A stretch of DNA of 64,000 nucleotides from Kuschelorhynchus macadamiae (lineage: Eukaryota > Arthropoda > Insecta > Coleoptera > Curculionidae). Positions 25,802 to 37,539 of the stretch are shown piece after piece. The number at the start of each line of letters is the position of its first letter. The stretch's first letter is position 1. The stretch lies in the NCBI GenBank assembly GCA_030620095.1, contig JAUTXW010003812.1:558001-622000 (forward strand), read 5' to 3'. The position numbers and the translations under genes are program-made. The notes beneath the pieces are model-generated. The model saw only the letters and a program-made list of their open reading frames with translations. It was not told the DNA's origin and searched no databases.

Positions 25802-25857
25802 GTATAAAAAAAACAAACAATTATAAGCAAAACATACAAGTAAAATAATAAAATCAA
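24856..25857 (-). pseudogene. LINE endonuclease fragments
   Basis: The frame 25857-25456 has VVAISETWLSPNTDDEVFSI (catalytic Glu), GYRLYRRNRLSRGGGVALYI, typical of CR1/jockey endonucleases; its first 35 residues are translated (TA)n and are not part of the protein. Later fragments at 25399-25172 (LIDEPTRISGSPATLLDPIF, DDWNISDHKL with the SDH motif) and 25218-24856 carry the rest. The pieces are in different frames. Confidence 0.75.
25751..25801. repeat. (TA)n microsatellite
   Basis: About 50 bases of TA repeats inside the LINE, between ORF1 and the endonuclease. Confidence 0.95.
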
Positions 25858-26721
25858 TTACTTTCTAAGCGACTGGAGGCTCGTTGTTGGCCTTTCATTC
25901 GCTGAGTTCGCCGATGCTCCTTGAAGCTTTGTTTTGCCACCGCTTGCAACAGATCTGTGCATGGAATGCGTCACACGTACTGGTTTAGATTTCGACTGCG
26001 ATCCGATGCAACCAAGTATAGAAGTGGCAGGGGCTGTCACTGGAATCAAAGCAGCCACGAGTGCTTCACCTCCTGCAGCAGCAGAATCGTCGGCAACCAT
26101 CGTGGCAATCTCGTTGGGTTGTCTGGTAGGGGTAGCCGGAATACTTAGTGACTTCCTAAGCAGAGAGTCACCAAAAACTTCTTTATCGTGGGAGAGTTGA
26201 TTCTGCTTGCCTATTAGTTGCTCGTACATGAACATCTTCACCTATTTGTAACTTATTGTGCCTTATTCGGGCAACCAGCTTTTTTGTTTGGCTTCCTTTA
26301 AATGTGAGACCAACACTCTGTTTATTTCACGATCTTTCTTAGTTAAATCGTTGGTTATATAAATCCCTTTGTTTTTAAGTTTGTAAACGTTTTTGAAGAT
26401 AGTAATCTTCGTCAAGTATGATGCGAGTTCTAATATTAAAGGTGATTTGGAATTTTGTCCAGCAAAGTGAACGTTGTTAATTTCACTTAAAGCTATTATA
26501 ATGTTTAATAAGTTTTGTAGTTCAGATATAACCCAATTAACAAAACCAACTGTACTGCGCTGTTCAGTCCGCTGAAGCCCGAATATTACCACCTTGTTCT
26601 TTCTAGCCGTTTCTAGACGTTCGAGTTGCTCGACCCTCTCTTCTAGCTCGGTAACCTGTACTTTGCTAGTTGCCAGATCAACAGCTATCTGTTCAACTTT
26701 TAAATTAAGTGTGGAGAACAA
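25858..26721 (-). pseudogene. LINE ORF1 (coiled-coil RNA-binding type)
   Basis: The frame 26721-26263 starts with a heptad-rich helix (VTELEERVEQLERLETARKN) followed by KVVIFGLQRTEQ and GIYITNDLTKKDREINRVLV, the layout of L1-like or CR1-like ORF1 proteins: coiled coil, then an RRM-like fold and C-terminal helix. The next frame (26241-25858) is a Ser/Ala-rich tail. Such proteins coat element RNA. A stop or frame change near 26250 splits the two parts. Confidence 0.6.
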
Positions 26722-26830
26722 AACTCTTTACTTCGGCATTATTTTCGTTCCATAACTTTTTGATTTCTGTAAGCTGTGTACAGTTGGAAATGTTGCCCTC
26801 ATTTCCATTATATTATAACACTTTTGTTGT

Positions 26831-27350
26831 TTGCATTTACTTTCAACTCCCCTACTTAATCTAGGTAGCACTCACAATACAAACAGGCAACAATGTTCTA
26901 CCTGTTGGCGAGAAGCTTTGACATATCAGCCAATAAACAAATAATGTAAAACAGCAGGTTTTGGTAAATATCTCGATTTTGAGAAAGAAAACTACTTACA
27001 AACAAATCCAGTACGTTTATAACACTAACACATCAAAATACATTAATTACACTAGCCGACAAAAAAAATTTTTTGTTGTAACACAAATCAGAATACCATA
27101 ATTTAATAGAATGGACCTATCCAAATACGACAATGACAAATAGAAAGTTGTAGCACATAGGGTTTTCTTGTTAGAGTTGTAGAACCATATCGAATGTTAC
27201 GATACTTAATATCTATAGAAAAAATTATTTCAGAAAATGTTTAACCGTGTTTATTGAGTATGTTTACATTTTTCGCCTATTAAACCTAAGAGAAAAGCAA
27301 ACGGGAAAAATATTAACTTAAAACACTAATTAAACTTTATTTTTTCCGTT
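26831..27350. other. no gene recognised
   Basis: AT-rich spacer. No coding signal was found. Confidence 0.45.
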
Positions 27351-28860
27351 AATGAGTTGTCCTATCTTCTCTCTTCAAAAACCAACAGTAGTTACCCATC
27401 ATGGCTGGATCCCATCGTCCTTGGTACCGAATTTCCATTGTTCTGATATCTTGGAGAAACCTTCCACCCTGCTCGTCACTAACAGCTCCCAAATTTTTAG
27501 GAAAAAATGACAGATGGGAATGGAGAAGTGAATTTTTAATGACATTTTGGCACCAAGCGCTTTATAGGTATCTAAGAGTTCATTAACTAATTGTTGATAA
27601 TTTTCATCCATATTGTTGCCTAAAAATCCTCTTGCTACATTAACAAATGAATTCCATGCTCTGAGTTCCTGCCTGGTAAGCTTTTCCGTAAAATTGACAT
27701 CGTCCAGCAATTTTCTGATTTGTTGCCCAATAAAAATGCCTTCTTTTAATTCGGCATCACTTAACTGGTAAAAGACTTGTCTTAGGTATTTAAATCCATC
27801 ACCATCTTTATTCAAAGCCTTCACAAAGTTTTTCATCAGCCCAAGTTGAATGTGAAGAGGAGGCAAAAGGACATTTTTGGGATGAACAAGAGGTATAAAT
27901 TTAACATTTTGAGATCCCGGTTGAAATTCGCTTCTTGCTGGCCAAATTTTTGTTACATAATGCTGATTTATTGCACGACTGTCCCATAAACAAAGAAAAC
28001 AGCAATATTTTGTAAATCCCCCCTGAAGTCCCAATAAAATCGCTTTATGTTTTAAGTCCCCACATATCTGCCATTTATACCTATTGTAGTTTTTATCCAA
28101 AATCGTGCGCATACTTTCATAATTTTCTTTCATTGCAACTAAATGGGCAACTGGTATAGAGGGTTTTAAATTTCCATTATGCAATAACACAGCTTTTAAG
28201 CTATATTTAGATGAATAAGCGCCACTCACAGGGAGAATGTTCTATATCGAGTTCCTGCATTAAACTGTCTATATCAGTACACGCGCACAACGAATTTTAC
28301 CATACTGTAGAATTCAGAAAACATAGCATTTCTTTTTCTGAAATTCGTAATTTTTGTTTCTTTGGCCAATAGGTTCCATTCGTTAAGACGGGAATCCAGA
28401 AGTTCTGACTGTTGCTTGGATAACCCCAAATCACGTACTAAATCATTTAATTCACTTTGAACAATCAAATGTGGCTCGCCGGAACTGGGATCTGTGGTAA
28501 AAGTGGGATCGGTGCACTGTTCTTCTGAGTTGCCTGATGATGCATTATCCCCATTATCTCCCAAATCAATAGCTTGAAAATTTAAAGGCCCCAATCGGCA
28601 CTGGCAAATTTGCATTATGAGGAACAGATCGTAATTTTGATATTCTATATTGTGCTTTCCCTTTTTGGAATAACCTTCAGTCTTTGTCAGGCAAAAATAA
28701 CAATCGTCAGAATGATTGGTGGGTTCTCGCCATACCATTGGAACTGCAGAAGGCATACTTTTTCTCTTTCCCTTCATCCACTGCATCAATGATACACTAC
28801 AACTAACACAGCACACATGGGGAGCCCACCGCTTATCTTGATGCCCAATATACACCAAAA
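27350..28860 (-). pseudogene. pseudogene of a multicopy insect protein family, function unknown
   Basis: Two long minus-strand frames belong to one protein. The first (28858-28274) has Cys-rich DKRWAPHVCCVSCSVSLMQW, DDCYFCLTKTEGYSKKGKHN and LVRDLGLSKQQSELLDSRLN. The second (28229-27399) has AVLLHNGNLKPSIPVAHLVA, KYCCFLCLWDSRAINQHYVT and LPPLHIQLGLMKNFVKALNK. A frame change joins them near 28250, and another near 27430 leads to RYQGRWDPAMMGNYCWFLKR. I recognise this as a repetitive family in arthropod genomes, so a transposon origin is likely, but I cannot assign its function or superfamily. The CxxC pairs suggest zinc binding. Confidence 0.6.
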
Positions 28861-29464
28861 TATTTAAAGTAGGATTTTTTTATATTTTCGAAAAATTTGT
28901 GATTTCACCAGAAATTCTCCACAAATATAACAAAATTTGTCAGGAGAAATTTTGCAACTTCGGCGCGTTTGACTCGATATTCTCGTCTTCACATACACTT
29001 GCTTATCGATACACAGAGAACCACTCAATTCGAAACTCAACAGAACAGTGATGTTTAACGTTTATTTTATGTCTAACGTTGTAAACAACCCAGTCTAGGT
29101 AATTTTTCCGTTGTAAAATGGACCCATTTTCGCCGCCCCACAATAAAATTGTTTACCTGCCAATATAAAAGGTTCTAATTAGACTATTAAAAAATGGTAC
29201 GTATTAGGGTTTTCCGAATATTTTTTTTATTATTGGGAGGGTATTTCCATTGTGGAAATAATGAGCTGGCCTGTGTTAGAAAAATCTTCTCGACCAGTAT
29301 TATTTGTTTAATAAAGTGTATACAAATCCCATTACTTTTGCCAGAAAATATATACAGCTAAGACAACATATCAACTAGTTTAAGCTAGTTGTAAAGTTGT
29401 CTACCCTAGAGTAATTAGAATGTAAAATTAAAAAAAATAACAATAAAAAATCACCACTAAGTAA
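28861..29464. other. no gene recognised
   Basis: AT-rich DNA upstream of the leftward pseudogene. It may hold the missing start of that family. No motif was seen. Confidence 0.4.
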
Positions 29465-31195
29465 CAAATCGTGTAAAACATCAAAAACTACTTAATTAAA
29501 TGCTCGGAATGACCACCGTTTCGTTCGACACACATATTTAAACGATTTTTAAAAATACGCTAACATCTCTTAATGTATTAAAATTAATATTATTAAATAC
29601 ACTTCGTATTCTTTCGTTCATATTTTCTTTTGTAGTCGGAGGTATTTGATAAACTAAATTTTTTTTTTGACAAAGCCCTAAATTGTTCATTAAGAAATAC
29701 ATTAATGTCAGCCGTTTGGTGAACTGGAATGAATACCTAAATCATATTTGATCACGGACGTTATTTGGTTTGGCATTATAGTGTTCTAGAATCTTCCCTC
29801 AAAAACTGGAGATATCGGTGTGCAGTAAACATTTCTTCCAAAAATTGGGGACCGATGACAACATTGCCAGCAATCCCACCCTAGACGTTTTGACTAGTTG
29901 TGCGAATATAGTGAAGATTTTTAGTAGCGTAGTAATGAAAATTATATCTATGGACATTTCCATTTTTGTGGAATGTTGCTTTGTCAGTAAATAACACTAA
30001 TTTAGTTAATCTTGGCTCTCTCTGAATTTGATGTTATTTCTGGTGACAAAAATCTAGTCGCCTGTGATGTTAGTTTTGTGTACATCTGTTTTTCTTGCAA
30101 TTTTTCTTGAGACAATATGTGGATCTTCTGTAACTTTTAGGTTTACCGCTAATTCGATCTCCTCATTTAAAATAGGTTTGGCTCGATCAGTTTTCGTATA
30201 TTCTACATTTCCCCATGTCCCGTTTCATCAAACCGTTGCATAAGCTTTTCAAAAGCACCCCTGTGTGAACACTTCGAGATATATTCTTGTCGCTAATAAA
30301 CAATTCTTTTCACTTGCTCTTAACACATAAATCATGTCGATCATTTCTTGTCTATTAAAATTCATCTTTGCGTTTAACAATAGAAACTGGAATTTTTAAT
30401 AGAAAGCTCATGCACCAGCATTGACAATTCAAATTTGTATTTTTGACAGTTTAGTTTCATTTGTAAAAATAAGGCCCACTAGATTTTTATTACTGGGCAG
30501 AACAAAAATTTCAAAGAGAGCCAGGATTTGCTGACTTTTTTTGTATGATTTACTGACGAAGCAACTAAAATATAAATGTGAATAGACATAATTTTCTTTA
30601 TAACGCTACTGAAAAACCTCATTTTACTCGCACAACTTGTCAAAAGAGGTAGTCTCTTAACGTCAAATGGAAAGTGGTAAATCTTGAACGACTTTGTATA
30701 GACCTCACAAACCCTATATTAAGTAAATGGGGAAAAAGGGAGAAATCTAAACATATAATAATATACACGACGTTCCACTTAAATTAATCGACAAACTTTG
30801 CATCCAGGACTTTTAATTACCCCGTATACCGTTATTAAAGAATCGTAAAGAGAAATATCGCTTATATATCGTTGAAAGAAGACCACATTTGGCGTCAAAT
30901 ATACCTCTGATATTTTCGAAAAGTGGCTATAGATCTTGAATGACTCTGTATAAACTCCACAAACCCTATATTGGGTGAATGGCCAAAGAGGAAGGAATCT
31001 GAAAATAAAACAATATACAGGGTGTTCCATAAAAATGTAAGTTTGGTTTGTGGCAAAGTTATCCTCAACCCTGTATAATCGAAAATAATTTTATGTTATA
31101 GCGCTCAGCAGTCCCTACAACTTTGCTATAATTTTTTTTTAATTCCCACAGTAACCGAGCTATTGGACTTGAACTCACTGTTGGACCATCCTGAT
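29465..31195 (-). mobile_element. mariner-like element, copy B (longer copy, inverted)
   Basis: Reverse-complement relative of 22091-23061, running leftward from 31193 (GGATGGTCCAACAGTGAGTT on the minus strand). It extends past the point where copy A is cut off and includes the remains of a transposase. Terminal inverted repeats were not defined by eye. Confidence 0.65.
29490..30365 (-). pseudogene. Tc1/mariner-like transposase, degenerate
   Basis: An ATG at 30365 on the minus strand opens NRQEMIDMIYVLRASEKNCL, then the frame breaks. Later fragments read LMQRFDETG, KPILNEEIELAVNLKVTEDP, GNVVIGPQFLEEMFTAHRYL and IPPTTKENMNERIRSVFNNI, the N-terminal, DDE and C-terminal regions of this transposase group. 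Frameshifts and stops make it non-functional. It belongs to a family related to, but different from, the transposase at 14917-15760. Confidence 0.65.
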
Positions 31196-32929
31196 GGTGA
31201 TACTGAGGGTTCTGAGTACTACCCTACGGCGCGCAAAACTTAAAACTATGAAAAAGAGCCTACGATACACCGTAATACCAAAAAAAGTAAATAAATACTA
31301 GTAGTGCTCCGTAGTGCATTTTATACTGAAACATTTTCAAATTAACCTTTTGTTTTCTACTTCTGTCAATATCATATATAGCACTTTTGAAACATCCAAA
31401 ACTGCTTTTCATTTATTTGAATTTATTTATTATTTTTTTTTAATAACACATATATCTAGGCAATTAATAAAATACGGTTAGAGCTGAAAAAATTCTGTCC
31501 TTCGGAGTCGAAACTTTTTGAGTTCTTGACGATACGCACTCAACAATTTTTCCAATTTTTTCCGGAAAGAATTTCCGGGTTAATTTTTATATAGAAAGCA
31601 AATTGCACTTATCAAATAATTCTTCTGAAGCTATATCTGCTAGACCAATCAGATATTGGGAAAATATCTATTATATAGATGAAACCATATAAAAGCCTGG
31701 AAGTTTCAGACAGGGAGTTTAAACGATTTTAAAGATATAATTGTTTTTTAAGATGTTCGATAAATGTGAATTTACCATAAGATTGTTGGGTCTTGCAGGC
31801 TTTTTTAGAATTTATTTTATTATCCAGATATTTATTTGAACTTGGTTCCAGCATTTAACGCTCCTTGATAGGACTTCCAATAGTAATTAATAAAAAAATA
31901 TTACCAATTTCTTCAATTTTAGTTGCATGTTTTTCTAATTTTCATTAATATGTGATATGCCTTGAATTGTCAAAGGAAAGTTTTTCTTGATTCTCACGAG
32001 CCGAAATTTTTCTGAATTTCCTAATAGTTTGCAAAATTCGACTAGATCGGACCAGAAAAGAGCTTAAAGTTAAAATTCAAAACAAATAGATCTAGAGGAT
32101 TCAGAGTTTGATCTTATGTAGAACTGTTCATCATCGAATATATTTTTATCTTCAATGCGTTTTATTTCATAAGAAAAGTAGAAAGTGTGTGTATTTTCAT
32201 ACACGATTCGAAACTACAACGGAAGTATTATTAACAAAAGCCAAATTTTTGCGGCAATAATATACTATAACGCTAAAACTCCTTAATTATTTCCGAAATG
32301 TTGTGTTGCCGTTTTTTCTAACTTTATGTAAAAAAATTGATTACACAATAAAATGAATATAAAAATTGAAAAATTGTTTAAAAAATATTGAATTACTACA
32401 TTTTATTTATCGTTCTAGGTAATATACTAATGTGTATTTTGTTTTCATAAAAAATGTTAAAAAACTATTAAAATATCTTTTAGGATTTACTCTAGCAGTG
32501 TGCAGGAAAACTACTATTTTTTTCAAAGAGAAAATTTAAAAATCCAGTAATGCCAGTTGTATCTAATTTCATTCACAGTATTTTCGAGTTTGTGTGCCAA
32601 ACGATTTAGAGCTGTTATGCCTGACATCGTCAAGCAGGGAACGGAAGTAGAGTGGAATCATATATTGGTCACTTGACATAGATGTTCTTGGAACAAAATA
32701 ATAATATTTGTTTTATATCTGTCAGAAATAAACTGTTCTTCAATTGAAACGTAACCGCTAATTTTTTGGTATTTTGCAAATCATAATGTAGGTATGATGT
32801 TTTATTCATCCAATATTTTTAAAACTATTGTAATACTAATTTTTTACTACGGTGAATTATGTTAAACAGGCCTTTGACAAATTAGTTGACTCATTTGAAG
32901 AAATGGATTCATAAAGTCAATTAATTTCT
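31196..32929. other. no gene recognised; left flank of the Polinton
   Basis: AT-rich sequence. I compared it by eye with the right flank of the Polinton (47712-48250) and found no inverted match, so no left terminal repeat could be assigned. Confidence 0.45.
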
Positions 32930-33104
32930 ATTGCTTTTTTCAAAATTTGACTATAACTAAATAAAAATGCACAATATTAATTTTATTATTATACAAAGAA
33001 CTTCAAAAATGCAATTGCTTTTTTCAAAATTTGACTATAACTAAATAGAATTGCACAATATTAATTTTATTATTATTATTATGCAGAAAACTTCAGAAAT
33101 GCAT
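32930..33104. repeat. 84-bp tandem duplication before the polymerase gene
   Basis: ATTGCTTTTTTCAAAATTTG occurs at 32930 and 33014, each followed by ACTATAACTAAATA and TGCACAATATTAATTTTATT. The second copy leads directly into the first exon of the polymerase gene. It may duplicate promoter or leader sequence, which is an inference. Confidence 0.9.
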
Positions 33105-36100
33105 AAGTGTGTAACATGTAATAAAGTCTTTACTAGAAAGGATAATTTACTGCGACATATTAAAAAACATGTTAACGGAAATTCCACAAAACTCAACAGT
33201 TGGTTGAAAAAACCAAAGCTTGTTAAAGGTAAGAACATTTTATTTTTCATGTCATATTTTGTAAAATATTTTTTTCTTAATTTATATAGATTCTACAAAT
33301 ATTGTAAAATATTGTAAAGAATGCAAGAAAAATATAAACCAAAGTCTATGGGGTGGACATCTTCGATCTAGTGTGCACAAGAACAATTCCAAAATAGGCT
33401 TGGAGGAAGGTGTTGAAATTATCAAGTCAGCATTCAGGGAACGAATAATATCTTATAGGATTTCCTCACATCAAAACTTCATAAATGTGAAAGAATATTT
33501 TCAACATTTGGAATACAAAATTGCACATCTAATAGATCAAGAACTGCAGAAACATAAATGTATCAAGCTAAATATGGAACTGTTCGGTTTCTATTTTAAC
33601 CCCAGCAGCGACAGCTATGATGTCAAATCTTTTAATGCGCCGTTCCAAGTCATTTGCCAGGGATATCAGAAAAAAGAACTGTTAGAGCAAATCTGCACCA
33701 TTATTGACCAGAAAGCTGACGAATTTGCAGAAAGAGATTCAGGTAAAGAATTTATTTTCGATTTTACAACAGCAACAAAAAAAGTAATTTTTTAATTTTT
33801 ACGTTGCAGGATGGGCTTTGATGAATTTACTTCATTTGGAAATTAATGTTAACAAGCACAATCCGCTGAGAGCCTCATCTTTTATCGAACTTCCTCAAGA
33901 GATCAAGAGACGTCAAGCTGTGATCAACATTAGGAATGATGACAACTTTTGCTTCGCCTGGGCAGTTGTGTCTGCTCTTCACCAACCACGCGGATTAGAT
34001 TTTGAAACTTCATCCTACCCACACTACTCTTCTGTTTTGGATATGTCAGGTATAGAATTTCCAATGTTGCTAAAGAACATTAAGATTTTTGAAGAAAAAA
34101 ATAACATTTCTATTAATGTATATGGATTAGAAATTATAAATCCTAAAAAGGGGTATGAAGTAATTGGTCCACTTTATTATTCATCGAATAAAAAAAATCA
34201 ACATGTCAATTTATTGTTAATAAGTGATGATGATGAAAAAACTTTTCATTATTGCTATATTAAAGATTTATCAAAACTAGTTTCTGCACAAATTTCTAAA
34301 CATCACGGAAAAAAATATATTTGCGATGGTTGTTTACAATATTTCCCTACAGAAGAAAATTTATTACAACACAATAGCTATTATTGTGATCATTTACGAA
34401 TTAACCTACCTTCTAAAGAATTAATAAAAGATAAGTTTGGAAACTATTCATATGATAATATTTTGAAATTTGTAAATTATCATAAACAAATGAAAGTTCC
34501 TTTCGTGGTGTATGCAGATTTTGAATGCATTTTAAAGCCTTTAAATAATGACAATGTTGATAAAAATCCTAATACTTCATACACCTTAAAACAATATGAA
34601 CATATTCCACATTCATTTGCCTATTACATTAAATGTTCCTTCGACGATAATTATTCTAAATTTGAAAAATATAGAGGTCAAAATTGTGATACATTATTTA
34701 TAAATTCTTTAGAAAGAGATGTGTATAACATATACAATAAATATTTAAAGGCTCCTAAAAAAATGATCCCTTTGAACGAACTGGACAAAATTTATCATAA
34801 CTATGAAAAAGTTTGTCATATTTGTAATAAACCTCTTTTAAATGACAGGGTTGCAGATCATTGTCATATAACCGGTCTTTATAGAGGTCCAGCTCATTCA
34901 CTCTGCAACATAAATTACAGAATACCTAACTTTATTCCAGTTATATTGCATAATTTGCGTAATTATGATTCTCATCTATTTCTTAAAAAATTATGCTTAA
35001 ACAAAGAACAACTAACAGTTATCGCACAAAACAAGGAAAAATATATTTCATTTGAAAAGCTTATTCATGTGGATAACTATTTTGATAAAAAGACACAAAA
35101 GGCTAAGAAAAAAAATATATCATTAAGGTTTATTGATTCATTTCAATTTCTATCCCATTCTTTATCAAAACTCTCTGAAAGCTTAAAAGATGAACAATGT
35201 AAGGAAATAAAAAAAATTTTCAATGATGAAGAAAGATTTAAACTTATTCGGCAAAAAGGTGTATTTCCTTACAGTTATATTGATGATTATTTAAAATTAG
35301 AAGAAACAACTTTACCTCAGAAAGACCAATTTTATAATACTTTAACGGATGAGCACATCAGTGATGCAGAATACCAAAGAGCTGTAAAGGTTTGGCAATT
35401 GTTTAAATGTGAATCTCTTGGTCAATACTCCGACGTTTACTTACTCTCTGATACTTTACTTTTGGCAGATATTTTTGAAAATTTTAGAAGCACTTGTTTA
35501 TCCACATATAAGCTCGATCCAGCTCATTTTTACACTTTTCCAGGTTTATACTGGGAGGCGTGTTTGCGTTATACTGGAATAGAGTTAGAATTGTTAACTG
35601 ATCCAGATATGATACACTTTTTCAAAAAAAGCGTTCGCGGTGGTGTGAGCTCTTGCATTTGTAGAAAATCTGAAGCTAATAACCCATTTCTTTTAAATTT
35701 TGATCCTTTAAAGCCAACTAAATACATAATTTATTATGATGCAACAAATTTGTATGGTTATGCAATGTCACAGCACATTCCAACGGGAGATTTTGTTTGG
35801 TTAACAGATAAAGAAATCAATGATTTAAATATTATGAATATTTCTAAAAAATCTAATAAGGGATATGTTTTAGAAGTTGATTTAGAATATCCTACAAGTC
35901 TACATTCCTATCATAACGATTTTCCGTTTTGTCCAGAAAACTTTAAACCGCCAAATTCTAAATGCATAAAATTAATACCCAATTTAAATGATAAATCAAA
36001 ATATGTTATTCACTATCAATTATTAAAACAATGTTTGGAACATGGACTCAAGTTAACTAAAGTTCATAGAGTTTTACAGTTTTCTCAATCTGATTGGTTG

Positions 36101-37003
36101 AAAAAATATATAGACTTGAATTCAAGATTAAGAAATGATTCAAAGAATGAATTTGATCGTAATACTTACAAGTTGGCAAATAATAGTATTTATGGCAAGA
36201 CTATGGAAAATGTTGATAGGAGAATTGACGTAAGACTTGTTACAGAGTGGGAAAAAAATAGAAGAAAAGATGGTGCTGAGAATTTAATTGCAAAACCATA
36301 TTTCAAGGACTTAACAATATTTTCTGAAAACTTGGTAGCTATTCAAATGCAAAAGATTCAAGTTACTTACAATAAACCAATATATGTAGGCTTCTCAATA
36401 TTAGATATATCTAAAACTGTCATGTATGATTTCTTTTATAATTTTTTAAAACCTCTTTATCAGGAAAATATTTCACTTTTATACACCGATACCGATTCGT
36501 TCATTTTAGAAGTCACAACTCCAAATATTTATTCTGACATGATAAAAAATATTCACAAATTTGACACATCTAATTATGAATTTAATAATATTCATGAAAT
36601 GCCTATTACAAAGTCAGTTATAGGAAAATTCAAAGATGAATATGCTGGTGAACCCATTACTGCTTTCTTTGGTACTGGAGCAAAAGCATATTGTATTAAA
36701 ACGGAAAACAGTTTAACAAAAAAAGCAAAAGGTGTTAAAAAAAGTGCAATTAAAAAGCAGTTGGATTTTATTCATTATAAAGATGTTGTTGAAAATCATT
36801 CTAAAACCTTTTGTTCAATGTATGTTTTTCGATCTAGACAACATACAATTTTTACAGAGTTAATTAATAAATTGGCTTTGAGTTCCGAAGATGATAAGCG
36901 GTATAAAATTCCCTATAGTTTTAATACATTAGCTTGGGGACACCAAGATATTGCTTTGTATCAATGGAATGCAGAACATGAAGATTTAGATATATTTATG
37001 TAG
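33081..37003 (+). CDS. pPolB: zinc-finger protein-primed DNA polymerase B, spliced
   Basis: Replicates the linear element genome from a protein primer. Three exons are inferred: 33081-33228, 33290-33742 and 33810-37003, with AAAG|GTAAGA and TCAG|GTAAAG donors and ATAG and GCAG acceptors; the joined frame is open for 1264 residues. Exon 1 has a C2H2 finger (CVTCNKVFTRKDNLLRHIKK), exon 2 a second CxxC...HxH-like finger (YCKECKK), exon 3 the enzyme: YADFEC (Exo I, D437/E439), HNLRNYDSHLF (Exo II, near 587), YSDVYLLSD (Exo III), YYDATNLYGYAM (motif A, D844), NNSIYGKT (motif B), YTDTDS (motif C, near 1094) and KKAKGVKK. A Cys/His finger CHICNK...ADHCHITG (about 536-575) lies between Exo I and Exo II. 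All catalytic residues are present. The start at 33081 is preferred to 33051 because the latter adds only hydrophobic residues. Introns are inferred, not shown by transcripts. Confidence 0.9.
33229..33289 (+). other. intron 1 of the polymerase gene (inferred)
   Basis: GTAAGA donor, AT-rich body and ATAG acceptor. Removing these 61 bases keeps the frame open from the C2H2 finger into the second finger (phase 1). Confidence 0.65.
33743..33809 (+). other. intron 2 of the polymerase gene (inferred)
   Basis: GTAAAG donor and a T-rich tract ending ACGTTGCAG. Removing 67 bases joins exon 2 in frame (phase 1) to the conserved INIRNDDNFCFAWAVVSALH region. Confidence 0.7.
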
Positions 37004-37069
37004 ATATTATAAGGTATTTAAATTTGTTGTTTTTGAAACCAAAGTTAGTCTTCATAAGTCTTTCACAAA

Positions 37070-37441
37070 ATGTGCATAGAAACTTTTGACAAAGAAATTG
37101 ATAACAGTTATTTTAAAACATATGAAAAACGACTTTCCACTTTTAAAAAATGGAAAGGAAAATTGAGACCAGAAGTGTTAGCTGGAGCTGGCTTTTACTA
37201 TACTTCAATCAATGATATTTGTAAATGTTTTTATTGTGGTATTGAAATTTTTGATTGGTTAAGTTATGATGATCCTATTGTGGAGCATAAGAAATTTGCT
37301 AGGAATTGTGATTTAAATAACTGTTTATGGAAAAATAGGAATCGAATAATTGTAACCATTCAAAATAAGTCTTCAAGCTACACATTTTATATAGTATTAT
37401 TAATATCCTTATTTATGAACTTTTACATATATTTAAATTAA
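37070..37441 (+). CDS. BIR-domain (IAP-like) protein with C-terminal membrane anchor
   Basis: 123 residues. Residues 21-80 form a BIR zinc fold: RLSTFKKW, VLAGAGFYYT, then zinc ligands C53, C56, H73 and C80 in the canonical CX2CX16HX6C spacing, with the DDP.VEH signature. Residues 104-122 are a hydrophobic segment, probably a membrane anchor. BIR domains of inhibitor-of-apoptosis proteins bind caspases or their antagonists, and similar genes in insect DNA viruses block host cell death; that role here is an inference. No RING domain follows. It sits 66 bp after the polymerase on the same strand. It could instead be a BIR-like protein with another role. Anchor plus single BIR is uncommon. Confidence 0.8.
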   Translation: MCIETFDKEIDNSYFKTYEKRLSTFKKWKGKLRPEVLAGAGFYYTSINDICKCFYCGIEIFDWLSYDDPIVEHKKFARNCDLNNCLWKNRNRIIVTIQNKSSSYTFYIVLLISLFMNFYIYLN

Positions 37442-37539
37442 GTATTTTATTGTTATTTTTTTACAACTGCTTTTGCTTTCGTGGTGAAAGTATCTGCTTA
37501 ATGTTAATAAATTTGGAATATAATTATTAATTTGTTTTA

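Larger units (their letters stand above)
23062..26830 (-). mobile_element. CR1/jockey-like LINE, decayed
   Basis: Leftward element with ORF1 (26721-25858), AP-type endonuclease (25857 to about 24860) and reverse transcriptase (24704-23601), ending in a (TAA)n-type tract at 23062-23096. Multiple frameshifts and a (TA)n expansion inside the endonuclease region show it is dead. The 5' end is approximate. Clade is inferred from motif text; CR1, Daphne or jockey relatives are possible. Confidence 0.75.

Noticed and set aside
25921..26200. Plus-strand frames over the CR1-like LINE ORF1 tail
   Set aside because: Antisense shadows of a Ser/Ala-rich LINE segment.
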